Below are positions 17,197 through 25,457 of a DNA stretch of 64,000 bases, in pieces. Where the stretch lies: positions 1 through 64,000 of the forward strand of contig NZ_MECJ01000015.1 of assembly GCF_014596475.1 (NCBI RefSeq). Direction: 5' to 3'. The position numbers and the translations under genes were made by a program. The stretch comes from Streptomyces sp. CBMA152 (GTDB taxonomy: Bacteria > Actinomycetota > Actinomycetes > Streptomycetales > Streptomycetaceae). The notes beneath the pieces are model-generated. The model was not told the DNA's origin, made no database searches, and worked only from the letters and a program-made list of their open reading frames with translations. Numbering within the stretch: the first letter of the stretch is position 1; the number at the start of each line of letters is the position of its first letter.

Positions 17197-17409
17197 ATGG
17201 CGTGGACGTGGCGATTCGAGAAGTCCGACGGGACGGAGGTCGAGCCGGCGGTGGCGCCGGAGGAGTTCACGACCCAGGGCGACGCGGAGTCCTGGATCGG
17301 CGAGGTCTGGAAGGACCTGCTTGAGGGCGGCGCGGATCAGGTGTTCCTGTTCGAGGACAGTACGCAGATCTACGGCCCGATGAGCCTGCACGACGCCGTC
17401 GACGCCTGA
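17197..17409 (+). CDS. Small conserved-looking acidic protein, unknown function
   Basis: A 70-residue soluble acidic protein beginning MAWTWRFEKSDGTEVEP, with the central stretch TQGDAESWIGEVWKDLLEGG. I recognise no domain with known function. The gene is supported by a good GGGAGG box six bases before the ATG, coding-like third-position GC, and a strong terminator right after it. It stands alone, divergent from the MBL-cobU fusion. Confidence 0.8.
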   Translation: MAWTWRFEKSDGTEVEPAVAPEEFTTQGDAESWIGEVWKDLLEGGADQVFLFEDSTQIYGPMSLHDAVDA

Positions 17410-17425
17410 TCGACGAACGGCCCGT

Positions 17426-17465
17426 ACGGCGCCCGTGGACCGGATCGACGGTCCACGGGCGCCGT
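17426..17465. terminator. Bidirectional hairpin terminator
   Basis: A perfect 17-bp stem with a 6-base loop (17443-17448) between the convergent small gene and the HtrA-type gene; arms begin ACGGCGCCCGTGG and end CCACGGGCGCCGT. Position between two converging stops supports bidirectional termination. Confidence 0.85.
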
Positions 17466-17481
17466 GGCGTTCCGCGGGGCC

Positions 17482-18591
17482 TCAGATCTCGCCGAGCGTG
17501 ACCGTGGCGGTCTTGGCTCCGCCGCCGCGCGTGTACGTCACCTGGACGGTCTGGCCGGGCTTGTCGGCGGCCAGCGCCTCCGACAGCGAGGTGATCGTCG
17601 TGATGTCCGTCCGGCCGACCCTGGTGACGATGTCACCGGCCTTCAGACCCGCCTTGTCGGCGGCCCCGCCCCGCTTCACGTCCACGATCGCGACGCCCGC
17701 GGGCTGGTAGTTCGCGTCCACGACCGTACGTCCGGTGATGCCCAGGGCCGCCCGGCCCGAGTCGGTCACCTTGCCGCTCTTGATGATCTGGTCCGCGACC
17801 GTCTTGGCCATCGAGGCCGGGATCGCGAAGCCGATGCCCGGGGCCGCGCTGCCGCCCATGTCCGGGTCGACGGCCGCGAGCGTGGGGATGCCGATGACCT
17901 CGCTGTTCAGATTGACCAGCGCGCCGCCGCTGTTGCCCGGGTTGATCGCGGCCGAGGTCTGCACCATGTTGCCGATGGTGGCGCCCGGGCCGCCGCCCGC
18001 CGCGCCCTCCGTGACCGTGCGGCCGGTCGCCGAGACGATGCCCTGGGTGACGCTGCTGGACAGGCCCAGCGGCGAGCCCATGGCCAGCACGATCTGGCCC
18101 ATCTCGACCTTCGTCGAGTCGCCGAACTTCGCGGCCTTCATCCCGCTGGGCACCGAGTCGAGCTTGATCACCGCGAGGTCCTGCTCGGGATAGGCCGCGA
18201 CGAGCTTGGCGCCCACCGAGCCGCCGCCGGTCGCGGTGGACACCTTGAACTGGCGCTCGCCGCCGACCACATGGGCGTTGGTGACGATGTGCCCCTGGTC
18301 GTCGTAGACGATGCCGGAGCCCAGGCTGTTGGCCGCGTCGATCTGGACGACCGACGGCAGTACGTCCTTGATCACCCGCTCGTAGTCGCTCTGCAGTCCG
18401 TTGCCGTCGGCCTTGCGCGCGGCCTGGGCGGGGGCCTGGGCGGCCTGTGGGGCGCGCGGGGCCTGCGGGGTGGAGTCGGCGGCCTTGGCCGGTGTCCCGG
18501 TGTCCGTGCAGCCCGCGAGCAGCGTGGCGGCGGCGACGGCGGCGGCCATGGGCGCCAGCAGCCGACGGCCGCGGTTCAGCAATCCATCCAT
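17482..18591 (-). CDS. HtrA/DegP-type trypsin-like serine protease lipoprotein with PDZ domain
   Basis: A 369-residue exported protease. Signal peptide ends in lipobox LLAGC (Cys28), followed by an Ala/Pro/Gln-rich linker to about residue 65. The S1C protease domain has the catalytic triad in TNAHVV (His107), EQDLAVIKLD (Asp138) and NPGNSGGAL (Ser221). A PDZ domain fills about residues 270-369 (GVAIVDVKRGGAADKAGLKAGDIVT). Expected role is degradation of misfolded exported proteins at the outer membrane face. The ATG at 18591 gives the correct signal peptide. It lies 84 bases downstream of the ABC transporter on the same strand; they may share a message. Confidence 0.93.
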   Translation of the reverse strand: MDGLLNRGRRLLAPMAAAVAAATLLAGCTDTGTPAKAADSTPQAPRAPQAAQAPAQAARKADGNGLQSDYERVIKDVLPSVVQIDAANSLGSGIVYDDQGHIVTNAHVVGGERQFKVSTATGGGSVGAKLVAAYPEQDLAVIKLDSVPSGMKAAKFGDSTKVEMGQIVLAMGSPLGLSSSVTQGIVSATGRTVTEGAAGGGPGATIGNMVQTSAAINPGNSGGALVNLNSEVIGIPTLAAVDPDMGGSAAPGIGFAIPASMAKTVADQIIKSGKVTDSGRAALGITGRTVVDANYQPAGVAIVDVKRGGAADKAGLKAGDIVTRVGRTDITTITSLSEALAADKPGQTVQVTYTRGGGAKTATVTLGEI

Positions 18592-18675
18592 GTCCGGAGT
18601 GTCCCTTCTGCTCCGTCGAGCAGCCTCCTGTGGAGGTCCGATCAGGCGTGGAGGCGCGATGAGGTGCGGATCCGT

Positions 18676-20451
18676 TCAGGAGCTGGTGGCCAGGAACTGC
18701 GTGGCCGCCAGCTCCCCGTAGAGCGGGTCCCCGGCCACCAGCTCGGCATGCGTGCCCACCGCCCGTACCTTGCCCGCCTCCATGACCACGATCCGGTCCG
18801 CCAGCGTCACCGTCGAAAGGCGGTGCGCCACGACCAGGACGGTCGTGTCCCGGGCGGCCTCGGCCACCACGTCCCGCAGCGCCAGCTCGTTGACCGCGTC
18901 CAGCTGCGAGGTCGCCTCGTCCAGGAGCAGCAGCCGGGGTCTGCGCAGCAGCGCCCGCGCGATCGCGACCCGCTGCCGCTCGCCGCCCGACAGCTTCGAC
19001 CCCCGGTGCCCGACCACGGTCTCCAGCCCGTCCGGCAGCCGCTCCACGAGCGCGTCCAGCTTCGCCCGTACGAGGACGTCGGCGATCTCGGCGTCGGTCG
19101 CGTCCGGCGCCCCGAAGACCAGGTTCTCGCGCACGGTCCCGGCCAGCACGGGGGAGTCCTGCTCCACATAGCCGATGGCGCCGCGCAGTTGGGCCAGCGG
19201 CCACTCGCGCACGTCCCGCCCGTCGATCAGCACCCGGCCGCCGGTCGCCTCGTAAAAGCGCTCGATCAGGCCGAACACGGTCGTCTTACCGGCCCCCGAC
19301 GGCCCCACGAACGCGGTCATCCCGGCGCCCGGCACCTCGAACGAGACCCCGTGATGCACATACGGAAGGTCGTCCCGGTAGCGGAACGTCACCGCGTCGA
19401 AGACCACCGAGGCGGCCCCGGACCGGGGCGCGGGCACCGCGCCGCGCGGCGCCGCAACCTCGGCCAGAGGCTCGACCTCCAGCCGCTCGGCCTCCTCGAT
19501 CCGGGCGATGGCCGCGGACCCCACCTGGTACTGCGTGGCCGCCTGCACCAGCTTCGAGACGGGATCGATCAGATAGAAGAGAAACAACAGGAACGCGATG
19601 AGCGTGGACACCGGTATCGCGCCCGAGGCGACCCGCGCCCCGCCGATGCCGAGCACTGCCAGGAACGACACCTGGACCGCGAGGCCGACCGAAGTCCCGG
19701 CCACCGAATGCCACTTGGCCGACCGCACCCCGTGCCGCCAGGCCTCCTCGGCGGCCGCGTCCACCACCGCGCTCTCCCGCGCCTCGGCGCCGGACGCCTT
19801 GACCGTACGGAAGGCGCCGAACGCCCGCTCCAGGACCGTGGAGATCTGCGCGACGGCCGCCTGCGACTGTGCCGTGGCCCGCGCGATCTTCGGCATCACC
19901 AGGGCCACGGCCGAGCCGATCAGCACGATCACGCCGAGGGTGACGCCGAGCAGCACGGCGTCCATGTACGCCATCATCGCGATCGTGGCGAGGAAGGTGA
20001 GCCCACCGGTGGCGGCCGAGACCACGGACTGGGTGGTGACGGCCCGCAGCAGCGTGGTGTCCGAGGTCACCCGGGACATCAGATCCCCCGGCGGCAGCCG
20101 CTCCACCTCGGGAAGCCGCAGCCGCAGCAGCCTTCCGATGAGGGTGCGCCGAGCGGCGAGCACGACGGACTCGGCGGTCCGCTCCAGGACGTACGCCCCG
20201 AACGACTCCACCACCGTCCCGAGCACTACCAACGCGGTGAGCAGCGCCAACACCCCGCCGATCGGCTCGTCCCCACCGAGCCGATCCACCAGAGCCTTCG
20301 CGGCCAACGGCTGAGCCAGCCCGGTGGCGGCCCCGACGAGCGTCAGCAACGCCCCGAGCCCGACGGCCCCGCGATGCGCCCGAAAATGCCGATACAAAGC
20401 CCGCCAGGTCTCCCGGGCGGGCAGTTTGGAACTGATGTCGGAAGTGGTCAC
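18676..20451 (-). CDS. ABC exporter, fused permease and ATPase
   Basis: A half-transporter of 591 residues (601 if an in-frame GTG at 20481 is used). Residues about 25-310 form a six-segment type-1 exporter membrane domain. The nucleotide-binding domain has Walker [10 protein letters not shown], signature [16 protein letters not shown], Walker [13 protein letters not shown] and the switch His in VVAHRLSTV. Substrate is unknown: drugs, lipids and peptides are all possible. Neither GTG candidate has a clear ribosome site; I prefer [10 protein letters not shown] at 20451 because the longer form abuts a dispersed repeat. It lies between the methyltransferase (upstream) and the HtrA-type protease (downstream). 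Confidence 0.9.
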   Translation of the reverse strand: MTTSDISSKLPARETWRALYRHFRAHRGAVGLGALLTLVGAATGLAQPLAAKALVDRLGGDEPIGGVLALLTALVVLGTVVESFGAYVLERTAESVVLAARRTLIGRLLRLRLPEVERLPPGDLMSRVTSDTTLLRAVTTQSVVSAATGGLTFLATIAMMAYMDAVLLGVTLGVIVLIGSAVALVMPKIARATAQSQAAVAQISTVLERAFGAFRTVKASGAEARESAVVDAAAEEAWRHGVRSAKWHSVAGTSVGLAVQVSFLAVLGIGGARVASGAIPVSTLIAFLLFLFYLIDPVSKLVQAATQYQVGSAAIARIEEAERLEVEPLAEVAAPRGAVPAPRSGAASVVFDAVTFRYRDDLPYVHHGVSFEVPGAGMTAFVGPSGAGKTTVFGLIERFYEATGGRVLIDGRDVREWPLAQLRGAIGYVEQDSPVLAGTVRENLVFGAPDATDAEIADVLVRAKLDALVERLPDGLETVVGHRGSKLSGGERQRVAIARALLRRPRLLLLDEATSQLDAVNELALRDVVAEAARDTTVLVVAHRLSTVTLADRIVVMEAGKVRAVGTHAELVAGDPLYGELAATQFLATSS

Positions 20452-20501
20452 AGAGGAAGGACGCGAAAACCCCGAGCCCACCTGAGTGCAGGCACCTACT
20501 A

Positions 20502-20524
20502 AGGGGCGCGGGGAACTGCGCGAC
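20502..20524. repeat. Dispersed intergenic palindromic repeat, copy 2
   Basis: Reverse-complement orientation of copy 1 (AGGGGCGCGGGGAACTGCGC core). The match to copy 1 continues rightward through about 20542. It lies between the methyltransferase stop and the ABC exporter start. Confidence 0.85.
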
Positions 20525-20553
20525 CAGCCCCCACCGGCCCGCAGTCAAACGAA

Positions 20554-21351
20554 CTAGCCCCGCACTCCACACAGATGAAGCAGCGCAGCAACCTGCCGAT
20601 ACGGATCGGTCCGCCCGGCCTTGTCCTCCGCGGCGAGCAACCGATCAAGCTCATCCGCAGCAGGCAGCTGCACCTCGTTGGGCACGTTGTCCGTGAAAAC
20701 CCGTACGCCGTACCAAGCGTGCAGCGGCGCTGCGATGCCATCCAGAGTCTGGGTCAGCGTCGAGAGACGATCCGCACGAACGGACAGCCCGAGCCGATTC
20801 GTATACGCATCGGTGTCGAACGCGGCCAGCGCCCCGGACCAGTCCCCGGCAAGACCGGGCCGCATGGCCAGGGCGTCGGCGTTGCGCACGAGCAGCGACA
20901 GCAGACCACCAGGGGCCAGCATCCGCGCGAGACCGGCGAGCATCGCGTCCGGCTCCTGCACGTACATCAGTACGCCGTGGCACAGCACGACGTCGAACGA
21001 GCCGGGCAGGAAGTGCACGCCCGTCTCGTGGCCGTCGCCCTCGATCAGGCGCACCCGCTCACGGATGCCCTCGGGCTCGGTCGACAGCGCCTCGCGCGCC
21101 GCCCGCAGCATCTCCGGGTCGGACTCCAGGCCCGTCACGGTGTGCCCGGCGCGGGCCAGGCGCAGGGCCTGGGTGCCCTGTCCCGTACCGACGTCGAGGA
21201 CGCGCAGCCGCTGGCCGACCGGGAAGCGGGCGGCTATCTGCTCGTCCAGCTGACGGGCCACGAGCTCCTGGCGCACGGTGTTGCGCAGCCCGCCCAGACC
21301 CTTCAGCCAGGAGCCGGAGGCGCCGCTGAAACCGGCGACCTCCGTGCTCAG
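20554..21351 (-). CDS. Class I SAM-dependent methyltransferase, likely CTG start
   Basis: About 265 residues. The Rossmann SAM-binding motif is RVLDVGTGQGTQALRLARAG, followed by acidic LESDPEM, then GSFDVVLCHGVLMYVQEPDAML, typical of class I enzymes; no substrate can be read. The start is unusual: no ATG, GTG or TTG lies in frame near the domain. A CTG at 21351 is preceded by GGAGAG six bases away and forms a CTGA overlap with the stop of the DUF3043-like gene, exactly where ATGA or GTGA would sit. The next in-frame GTG (21276) would remove about 25 residues before the conserved core. The upstream open frame is antisense-like in composition. Confidence 0.85.
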   Translation of the reverse strand: MSTEVAGFSGASGSWLKGLGGLRNTVRQELVARQLDEQIAARFPVGQRLRVLDVGTGQGTQALRLARAGHTVTGLESDPEMLRAAREALSTEPEGIRERVRLIEGDGHETGVHFLPGSFDVVLCHGVLMYVQEPDAMLAGLARMLAPGGLLSLLVRNADALAMRPGLAGDWSGALAAFDTDAYTNRLGLSVRADRLSTLTQTLDGIAAPLHAWYGVRVFTDNVPNEVQLPAADELDRLLAAEDKAGRTDPYRQVAALLHLCGVRG

Positions 21352-21944
21352 GGTCGCTCTCCGCGCTTGGCCTGCGGCTTCGGCAGCCGCAGCCGGCGCA
21401 TCTGGAGCGTACGCATCAGGCCGTACGCCACAGCGCCCTTCGTGGGCTCGTCCGGGAAGCGCGCCTTCAGCTGCTTCTTGAGCCGGAACGCCAGACCGAT
21501 CGAGTCGAGGACGATCAGCACGATCACGGCGAGCCACAGCAGCAGCGCGATGTTCTGCAGGCTGCCGATCCGGACCATCGAGAGGACCAGGATGATCACG
21601 GCCAGCGGCAGGAAGAACTCGGCGATGCACCAGCGGGAGTCGACGAAGTCGCGCACGAACTTGCGCACGGGACCCTTGTCGCGGGCCGGCAGATAGCGCT
21701 GGTCGCCGTTGGCGAGCGCTTCGCGCTGCTTGGCGAGATCGGCACGGCGGGCCTCGCGCTGGCGCTTGGCGGCCTCCTTGCGGTCGGTCGGCACGGTCGA
21801 CGCCCGACGGCGCTGGGTCTGGGCCTCACTGCGCTTCGGCGTGGGCCGGCCCTTGGGGGCCTCGGGGTCGCGGGGCTGCGTGGAGAGGTCCGCCGTCACC
21901 TTGTCGGTGGGGGCCTTCTCTTCCTTGGAACGGCTACGGAACAC
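21348..21944 (-). CDS. DUF3043-like membrane protein
   Basis: A 198-residue protein: basic, Lys/Arg-rich cytoplasmic N-terminal half (KEEKAPTDK, then PKRSEAQTQRRR), two hydrophobic segments around residues 115-160 (EFFLPLAVIILVLSMV and LLLWLAVIVLIVLDSIGLAF), and a short basic tail. This is the layout I associate with actinobacterial DUF3043 proteins, whose function is unknown. I chose the GTG at 21944 (VFRSRSKEEKAP); the frame extends 12 codons upstream. Its stop overlaps the CTG start of the methyltransferase, so the two are coupled. Confidence 0.82.
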   Translation of the reverse strand: MFRSRSKEEKAPTDKVTADLSTQPRDPEAPKGRPTPKRSEAQTQRRRASTVPTDRKEAAKRQREARRADLAKQREALANGDQRYLPARDKGPVRKFVRDFVDSRWCIAEFFLPLAVIILVLSMVRIGSLQNIALLLWLAVIVLIVLDSIGLAFRLKKQLKARFPDEPTKGAVAYGLMRTLQMRRLRLPKPQAKRGERP

Positions 21945-21990
21945 AAAGCCCAAGGGTACGGGGTCGCGGGCGACGACCACAGGCCGGTGG

Positions 21991-22016
21991 GGAACGATCC
22001 GGCAACGCCTTGCGTC
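21991..22016 (+). promoter_or_regulatory. Candidate ECF-sigma promoter for pspA
   Basis: GGAAC at 21991-21995 and CGTC at 22013-22016, spaced 17, about 210 bases before the pspA ATG. This spacing and pair fit ECF-type (SigE-like) promoters in Streptomyces. Chance matches are possible. Confidence 0.35.
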
Positions 22017-22228
22017 ACTGGGGGTGTGCGGGCCAAGGTGTGCGGGAAGTGAGTGCGGGGTCCCTGACCGTCACCTACTCCTTGCGCCGGAGCGCCCGGG
22101 GACGCAGTCGTCCTTGGGGATGAGCGCATCCGTGTCCGAACAGTGCGGTAATGGATGCAGGGCCCGTACTGTGGGTTCTGTTGCAGCAGCTGGAGCTGGA
22201 GTCCGTCAGAAGGGGGCGCGCGAAGCCC

Positions 22229-23023
22229 ATGAGCGGTGTCATGAAGCGTATGGGGATGATCTTCCGCGCGAAGGCGAACAAGGCCCTTGACCGGGCCGAG
22301 GACCCGCGCGAGACCCTCGATTACTCGTACCAGAAGCAGCTTGAGCTGCTTCAGAAGGTGCGCCGCGGTGTCGCCGACGTGGCGACCTCGCGCAAGCGGC
22401 TCGAACTGCAGCTGAACCAGCTCCAGAGCCAGTCGGCCAAGCTGGAGGACCAGGGCCGCAAGGCGCTGGCGCTCGGCCGCGAGGACCTGGCGCGCGAGGC
22501 GCTGTCCCGCCGCGCCGCCCTCACGCAGCAGGTCTCCGACCTGGAGGTGCAGCACCAGACGCTGCAGGGCGAGGAGGAGAAGCTCACTCTTGCGGCCCAG
22601 CGCCTCCAGGCCAAGGTCGACGCCTTCCGTACGAAGAAGGAGACCATCAAGGCGACCTACACGGCGGCCCAGGCGCAGACCCGGATCGCCGAGTCCTTCT
22701 CGGGCATCTCCGAGGAGATGAGCGACGTCGGCATGGCCATTCAGCGTGCCGAGGACAAGACCGCGCAGCTCCAGGCGAGGGCCGGCGCGATCGACGAGCT
22801 GCTGGCCTCCGGCGCCCTGAGCGACCAGTCCGGGCTCGGGAAGGACGACCTCCAGGCCGAGCTGGACCGGATCTCCGGTGGTACGGATGTAGAGCTGGAG
22901 CTTCAGCGGATGAAGGCCGAGCTCACCGGCGGCACCTCGGGCCAGCAGGCCATCGAGGGCGGCAACGGCAAGTCGACCCCGCAGGACCGTCCGCAGCAGA
23001 CCCCGCGCTTCGACAAGCAGTAG
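22229..23023 (+). CDS. pspA: PspA/IM30 family membrane-stress protein
   Basis: A 264-residue, almost entirely helical coiled-coil protein with the family opening MKRMGMIFRAKANKALDRAED and repeated heptads through residue 215; the C-terminal tail (about 230-264) is Gly/Gln-rich and disordered. PspA/IM30 proteins bind stressed membranes and limit proton leakage. I take the ATG at 22229 (MSGVMKRM), with an AAGGGGG stretch ahead; the upstream frame is not family-like. It is followed 23 bases later by the PspAA gene, then a sensor kinase and response regulator that may control it. Confidence 0.92.
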   Translation: MSGVMKRMGMIFRAKANKALDRAEDPRETLDYSYQKQLELLQKVRRGVADVATSRKRLELQLNQLQSQSAKLEDQGRKALALGREDLAREALSRRAALTQQVSDLEVQHQTLQGEEEKLTLAAQRLQAKVDAFRTKKETIKATYTAAQAQTRIAESFSGISEEMSDVGMAIQRAEDKTAQLQARAGAIDELLASGALSDQSGLGKDDLQAELDRISGGTDVELELQRMKAELTGGTSGQQAIEGGNGKSTPQDRPQQTPRFDKQ

Positions 23024-23046
23024 GCCAAGGCCAAGGAGGAGTCACC

Positions 23047-23325
23047 ATGATCGTACGGATCATGGGGGAGGGGCAGTGGAAGCTGGCCGACGGCCACTTC
23101 GCCGAGCTGAACAAGCTCGACGACGAACTGCTCGCCGAGATGGAGGCGGGTGACGAGGAAGGCTTCCGCCGCACCCTCGGCGCCCTCCTGGACGCGGTCC
23201 GCCGCCTGGGCGAACCCCTCCCGGACGACGCCCTGGAGCCCTCGGAGCTGATCCTCCCGGCCCCGGACGCGTCCCTGGACGAGGTCCGCCAGATGCTGAG
23301 CGACGACGGCCTGATTCCGGGCTGA
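23047..23325 (+). CDS. pspAA: PspA-associated protein PspAA
   Basis: A 92-residue acidic protein beginning MIVRIMGEGQWKLADGHF, with a Leu-rich ELNKLDDELLAEMEAGDE helix and a PLPDDALEPSELILP stretch. This matches PspAA, the small partner encoded next to actinobacterial PspA. It presumably modulates PspA; mechanism is unknown. An AAGGAGG box lies before the ATG. It follows pspA closely and so shares its message. Confidence 0.88.
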   Translation: MIVRIMGEGQWKLADGHFAELNKLDDELLAEMEAGDEEGFRRTLGALLDAVRRLGEPLPDDALEPSELILPAPDASLDEVRQMLSDDGLIPG

Positions 23326-23383
23326 CCGAGGTACGGGGTTCGGGGCGCGGCCCCGACAGGGGAGTGCCCCGTACCGTGGACCC

Positions 23384-24658
23384 GTGACGCTCGCCCGTAT
23401 GCACGCCTGGCTCAGAGCCCACCCCCTGGCAGGGGACGCGGGCCTGGCCACCGTCGTCCTCATCTGCATGATCGTCGGCTCCTTCGCCGACCCGCACGGC
23501 TCCAACGGCCCCGTCTTCGGCACCAGAACCCCCAGCGCCACCGCCCTCGTGCTGGTCACGCTGGGCTCCGCCGCGCTGGTCCTGCGCCGTCGCAACCCGC
23601 TGGCCGTGCTCGCCTGGACCAGCGCCGTCACCGTCGTCGACCTCCTCTCGGGCAACTCGCCCGCGCCCATCGCGATCAGCCCGGTCGTCGCGCTGTACAC
23701 GGTCGCGGCCCACACCGACCGCGCCACCACGTACCGCGTCGGCACCGCCACCATGGGCATCCTCACCACCACCGCCATGGTCTTCGGGGACGCGCCCTGG
23801 TACGCCCAGGAGAACGTCGGCGTGCTCGCCTGGACGGGGCTCGCCGCGACCGCGGGCGACGCCGTGCGCAGCCGCCGGGCCATCGTCGAGTCGATCCGCG
23901 AGCGCGCCGAGCGCGCCGAGCGCACCCGGGAGGAGGAGGCCCGCCGCCGGGTCGCCGAGGAGCGCCTGCGCATCGCGCGCGACCTGCACGACGTCGTCGC
24001 GCACCACATCGCGCTGGTCAATGTGCAGGCCGGGGTCGCCGCCCACGTCATGGACAAGCGCCCCGACCAGGCCAAGGAAGCGCTCGCCCATGTACGCGAG
24101 GCCAGCCGCTCGGCGCTGAACGAACTGCGCGCCACCGTCGGCCTGTTGCGCCAGTCCGGCGACCCGGAGGCCCCCACCGAACCGGCCCCGGGCCTCGCGG
24201 TCCTGGACGACCTCCTGGACGCGGTCCGCCGCGCCGGGCTCCCGGTCGACCTCGCCCCGATCGACGCGGCCGTACGCGCCGAACTCCCGGCGGCCGTCGA
24301 CCTCGCCGCGTACCGGGTGATCCAGGAAGCGCTCACCAACGTACGCAAACACGCGGGCCCCGACGCGAAGGCCGAGGTCAGCGTGGTGCGGGTGGGGCCG
24401 AACGCCGAAGTCACCGTCATCGACAACGGCACCGGCACCACCGACGGCGACGGCGGCGGGCACGGTCTGCTCGGCATGCGCGAGCGGGTCACCGCGCTCG
24501 GCGGCCGCCTCACCGCCGGACCCCGCTACGGCGGCGGCTTCCGGGTCCAGGCGATACTGCCGGTCAAGACGGCCGACACGGCCCGTACGGCGCGGACCCG
24601 CAAGGCGGCCGACGCCGTCCGGACCGCGGCCGAGGGGCCGTGGGAAGGCAGCGCATGA
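23384..24658 (+). CDS. Sensor histidine kinase (HisKA_3/NarX-LiaS type)
   Basis: A 424-residue kinase. Residues about 15-160 hold four to five hydrophobic segments as the sensor; a coiled helix (ERAERAERTREEEARRR) leads into the dimerisation domain with the phospho-acceptor His202 in ARDLHDVVAHH. The HATPase domain shows VIQEALTNVRKH, VIDNGTG and GHGLLGMRERV. The GTG at 23384 starts 58 bases after pspAA. The stop overlaps the response-regulator ATG (ATGA), so they are a coupled pair. Linkage to pspA suggests an envelope-stress input. Confidence 0.93.
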   Translation: MTLARMHAWLRAHPLAGDAGLATVVLICMIVGSFADPHGSNGPVFGTRTPSATALVLVTLGSAALVLRRRNPLAVLAWTSAVTVVDLLSGNSPAPIAISPVVALYTVAAHTDRATTYRVGTATMGILTTTAMVFGDAPWYAQENVGVLAWTGLAATAGDAVRSRRAIVESIRERAERAERTREEEARRRVAEERLRIARDLHDVVAHHIALVNVQAGVAAHVMDKRPDQAKEALAHVREASRSALNELRATVGLLRQSGDPEAPTEPAPGLAVLDDLLDAVRRAGLPVDLAPIDAAVRAELPAAVDLAAYRVIQEALTNVRKHAGPDAKAEVSVVRVGPNAEVTVIDNGTGTTDGDGGGHGLLGMRERVTALGGRLTAGPRYGGGFRVQAILPVKTADTARTARTRKAADAVRTAAEGPWEGSA

Positions 24659-25344
24659 CGATCAGGGTGGTACTCGCCGACGACCAGGCGCTGTTGCGCT
24701 CCGCGTTCCGCGTCCTGGTCGACTCCGAGCCGGGGATGCAGGTGGTCGGGGAGGCGTCGGACGGCGCCGAGGCGGTCGCGGTGGCCCGGTCCGCCCGGGC
24801 GGACGTCGTCCTGATGGACATCCGGATGCCCGGCACGGACGGCCTCGCCGCCACCCGGATGATCAGCGCGGACCCCGAACTCGCCGGTGTGCACGTGGTG
24901 ATGCTCACCACGTTCGAGGTCGACGAGTACGTGGTGCGGTCGCTGCGCGCCGGGGCCTCGGGCTTCCTCGGAAAGGGCGCCGAGCCGGACGAGCTCCTGA
25001 ACGCCATCCGTATCGCGGCGGCGGGCGAGGCCCTGCTTTCCCCTGCGGCGACCAAGGGCCTGATCGCCACGTTCCTGGCCCAGGGCGGTACCTGGGACGG
25101 CTCGGGCGACCCGCCGGGCGTCCACGGCGAGCGCCTGTCCGCCCTCACGGTCCGCGAGCGCGAAGTCCTCACCCAGGTCGCGGCGGGCCTCTCCAACGAC
25201 GAGATCGCCGAACGCCTGGTGGTCAGCCCGCTCACGGTGAAGACCCACGTCAACCGGGCCATGGCGAAGCTGGGCGCCCGCGACCGGGCCCAACTCGTGG
25301 TGATCGCGTACGAGTCGGGCTTGGTGCGGCCAAGGGTGGAGTAG
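24655..25344 (+). CDS. NarL/FixJ-type response regulator
   Basis: A 229-residue regulator. The receiver domain has acidic ADDQ, the phospho-acceptor Asp55 in VVLMDIRMPG, a Thr in MLTTFEVDEYV and a Lys in FLGKGAEP. The C-terminal LuxR-type HTH is LTVREREVLTQVAAGLSNDE through VSPLTVKTHVNRAMAKL. It is encoded in ATGA overlap with the sensor kinase and followed by a repeat-type terminator. Likely targets include the adjacent pspA operon (inference). Confidence 0.95.
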   Translation: MTIRVVLADDQALLRSAFRVLVDSEPGMQVVGEASDGAEAVAVARSARADVVLMDIRMPGTDGLAATRMISADPELAGVHVVMLTTFEVDEYVVRSLRAGASGFLGKGAEPDELLNAIRIAAAGEALLSPAATKGLIATFLAQGGTWDGSGDPPGVHGERLSALTVREREVLTQVAAGLSNDEIAERLVVSPLTVKTHVNRAMAKLGARDRAQLVVIAYESGLVRPRVE

Positions 25345-25354
25345 GCATGCGGTA

Positions 25355-25386
25355 CCCCGCGCCCCTGAATACCCAGGGGCGCGGGG
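25355..25386. terminator. Bidirectional hairpin derived from dispersed repeat, copy 3
   Basis: A perfect 12-bp stem (CCCCGCGCCCCT / AGGGGCGCGGGG) with an 8-base loop, 10 bases after the response-regulator stop and before the convergent nadA stop. The arms are the outer part of the dispersed repeat; the inner GCAGTT part is missing. Confidence 0.85.
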
Positions 25387-25457
25387 CTGTGACATTGTGC
25401 GGCTCCGCCGCGTGGGCGCGAGCAACCCAGCACGGTCCGCAGACGAACAACCAGCGC

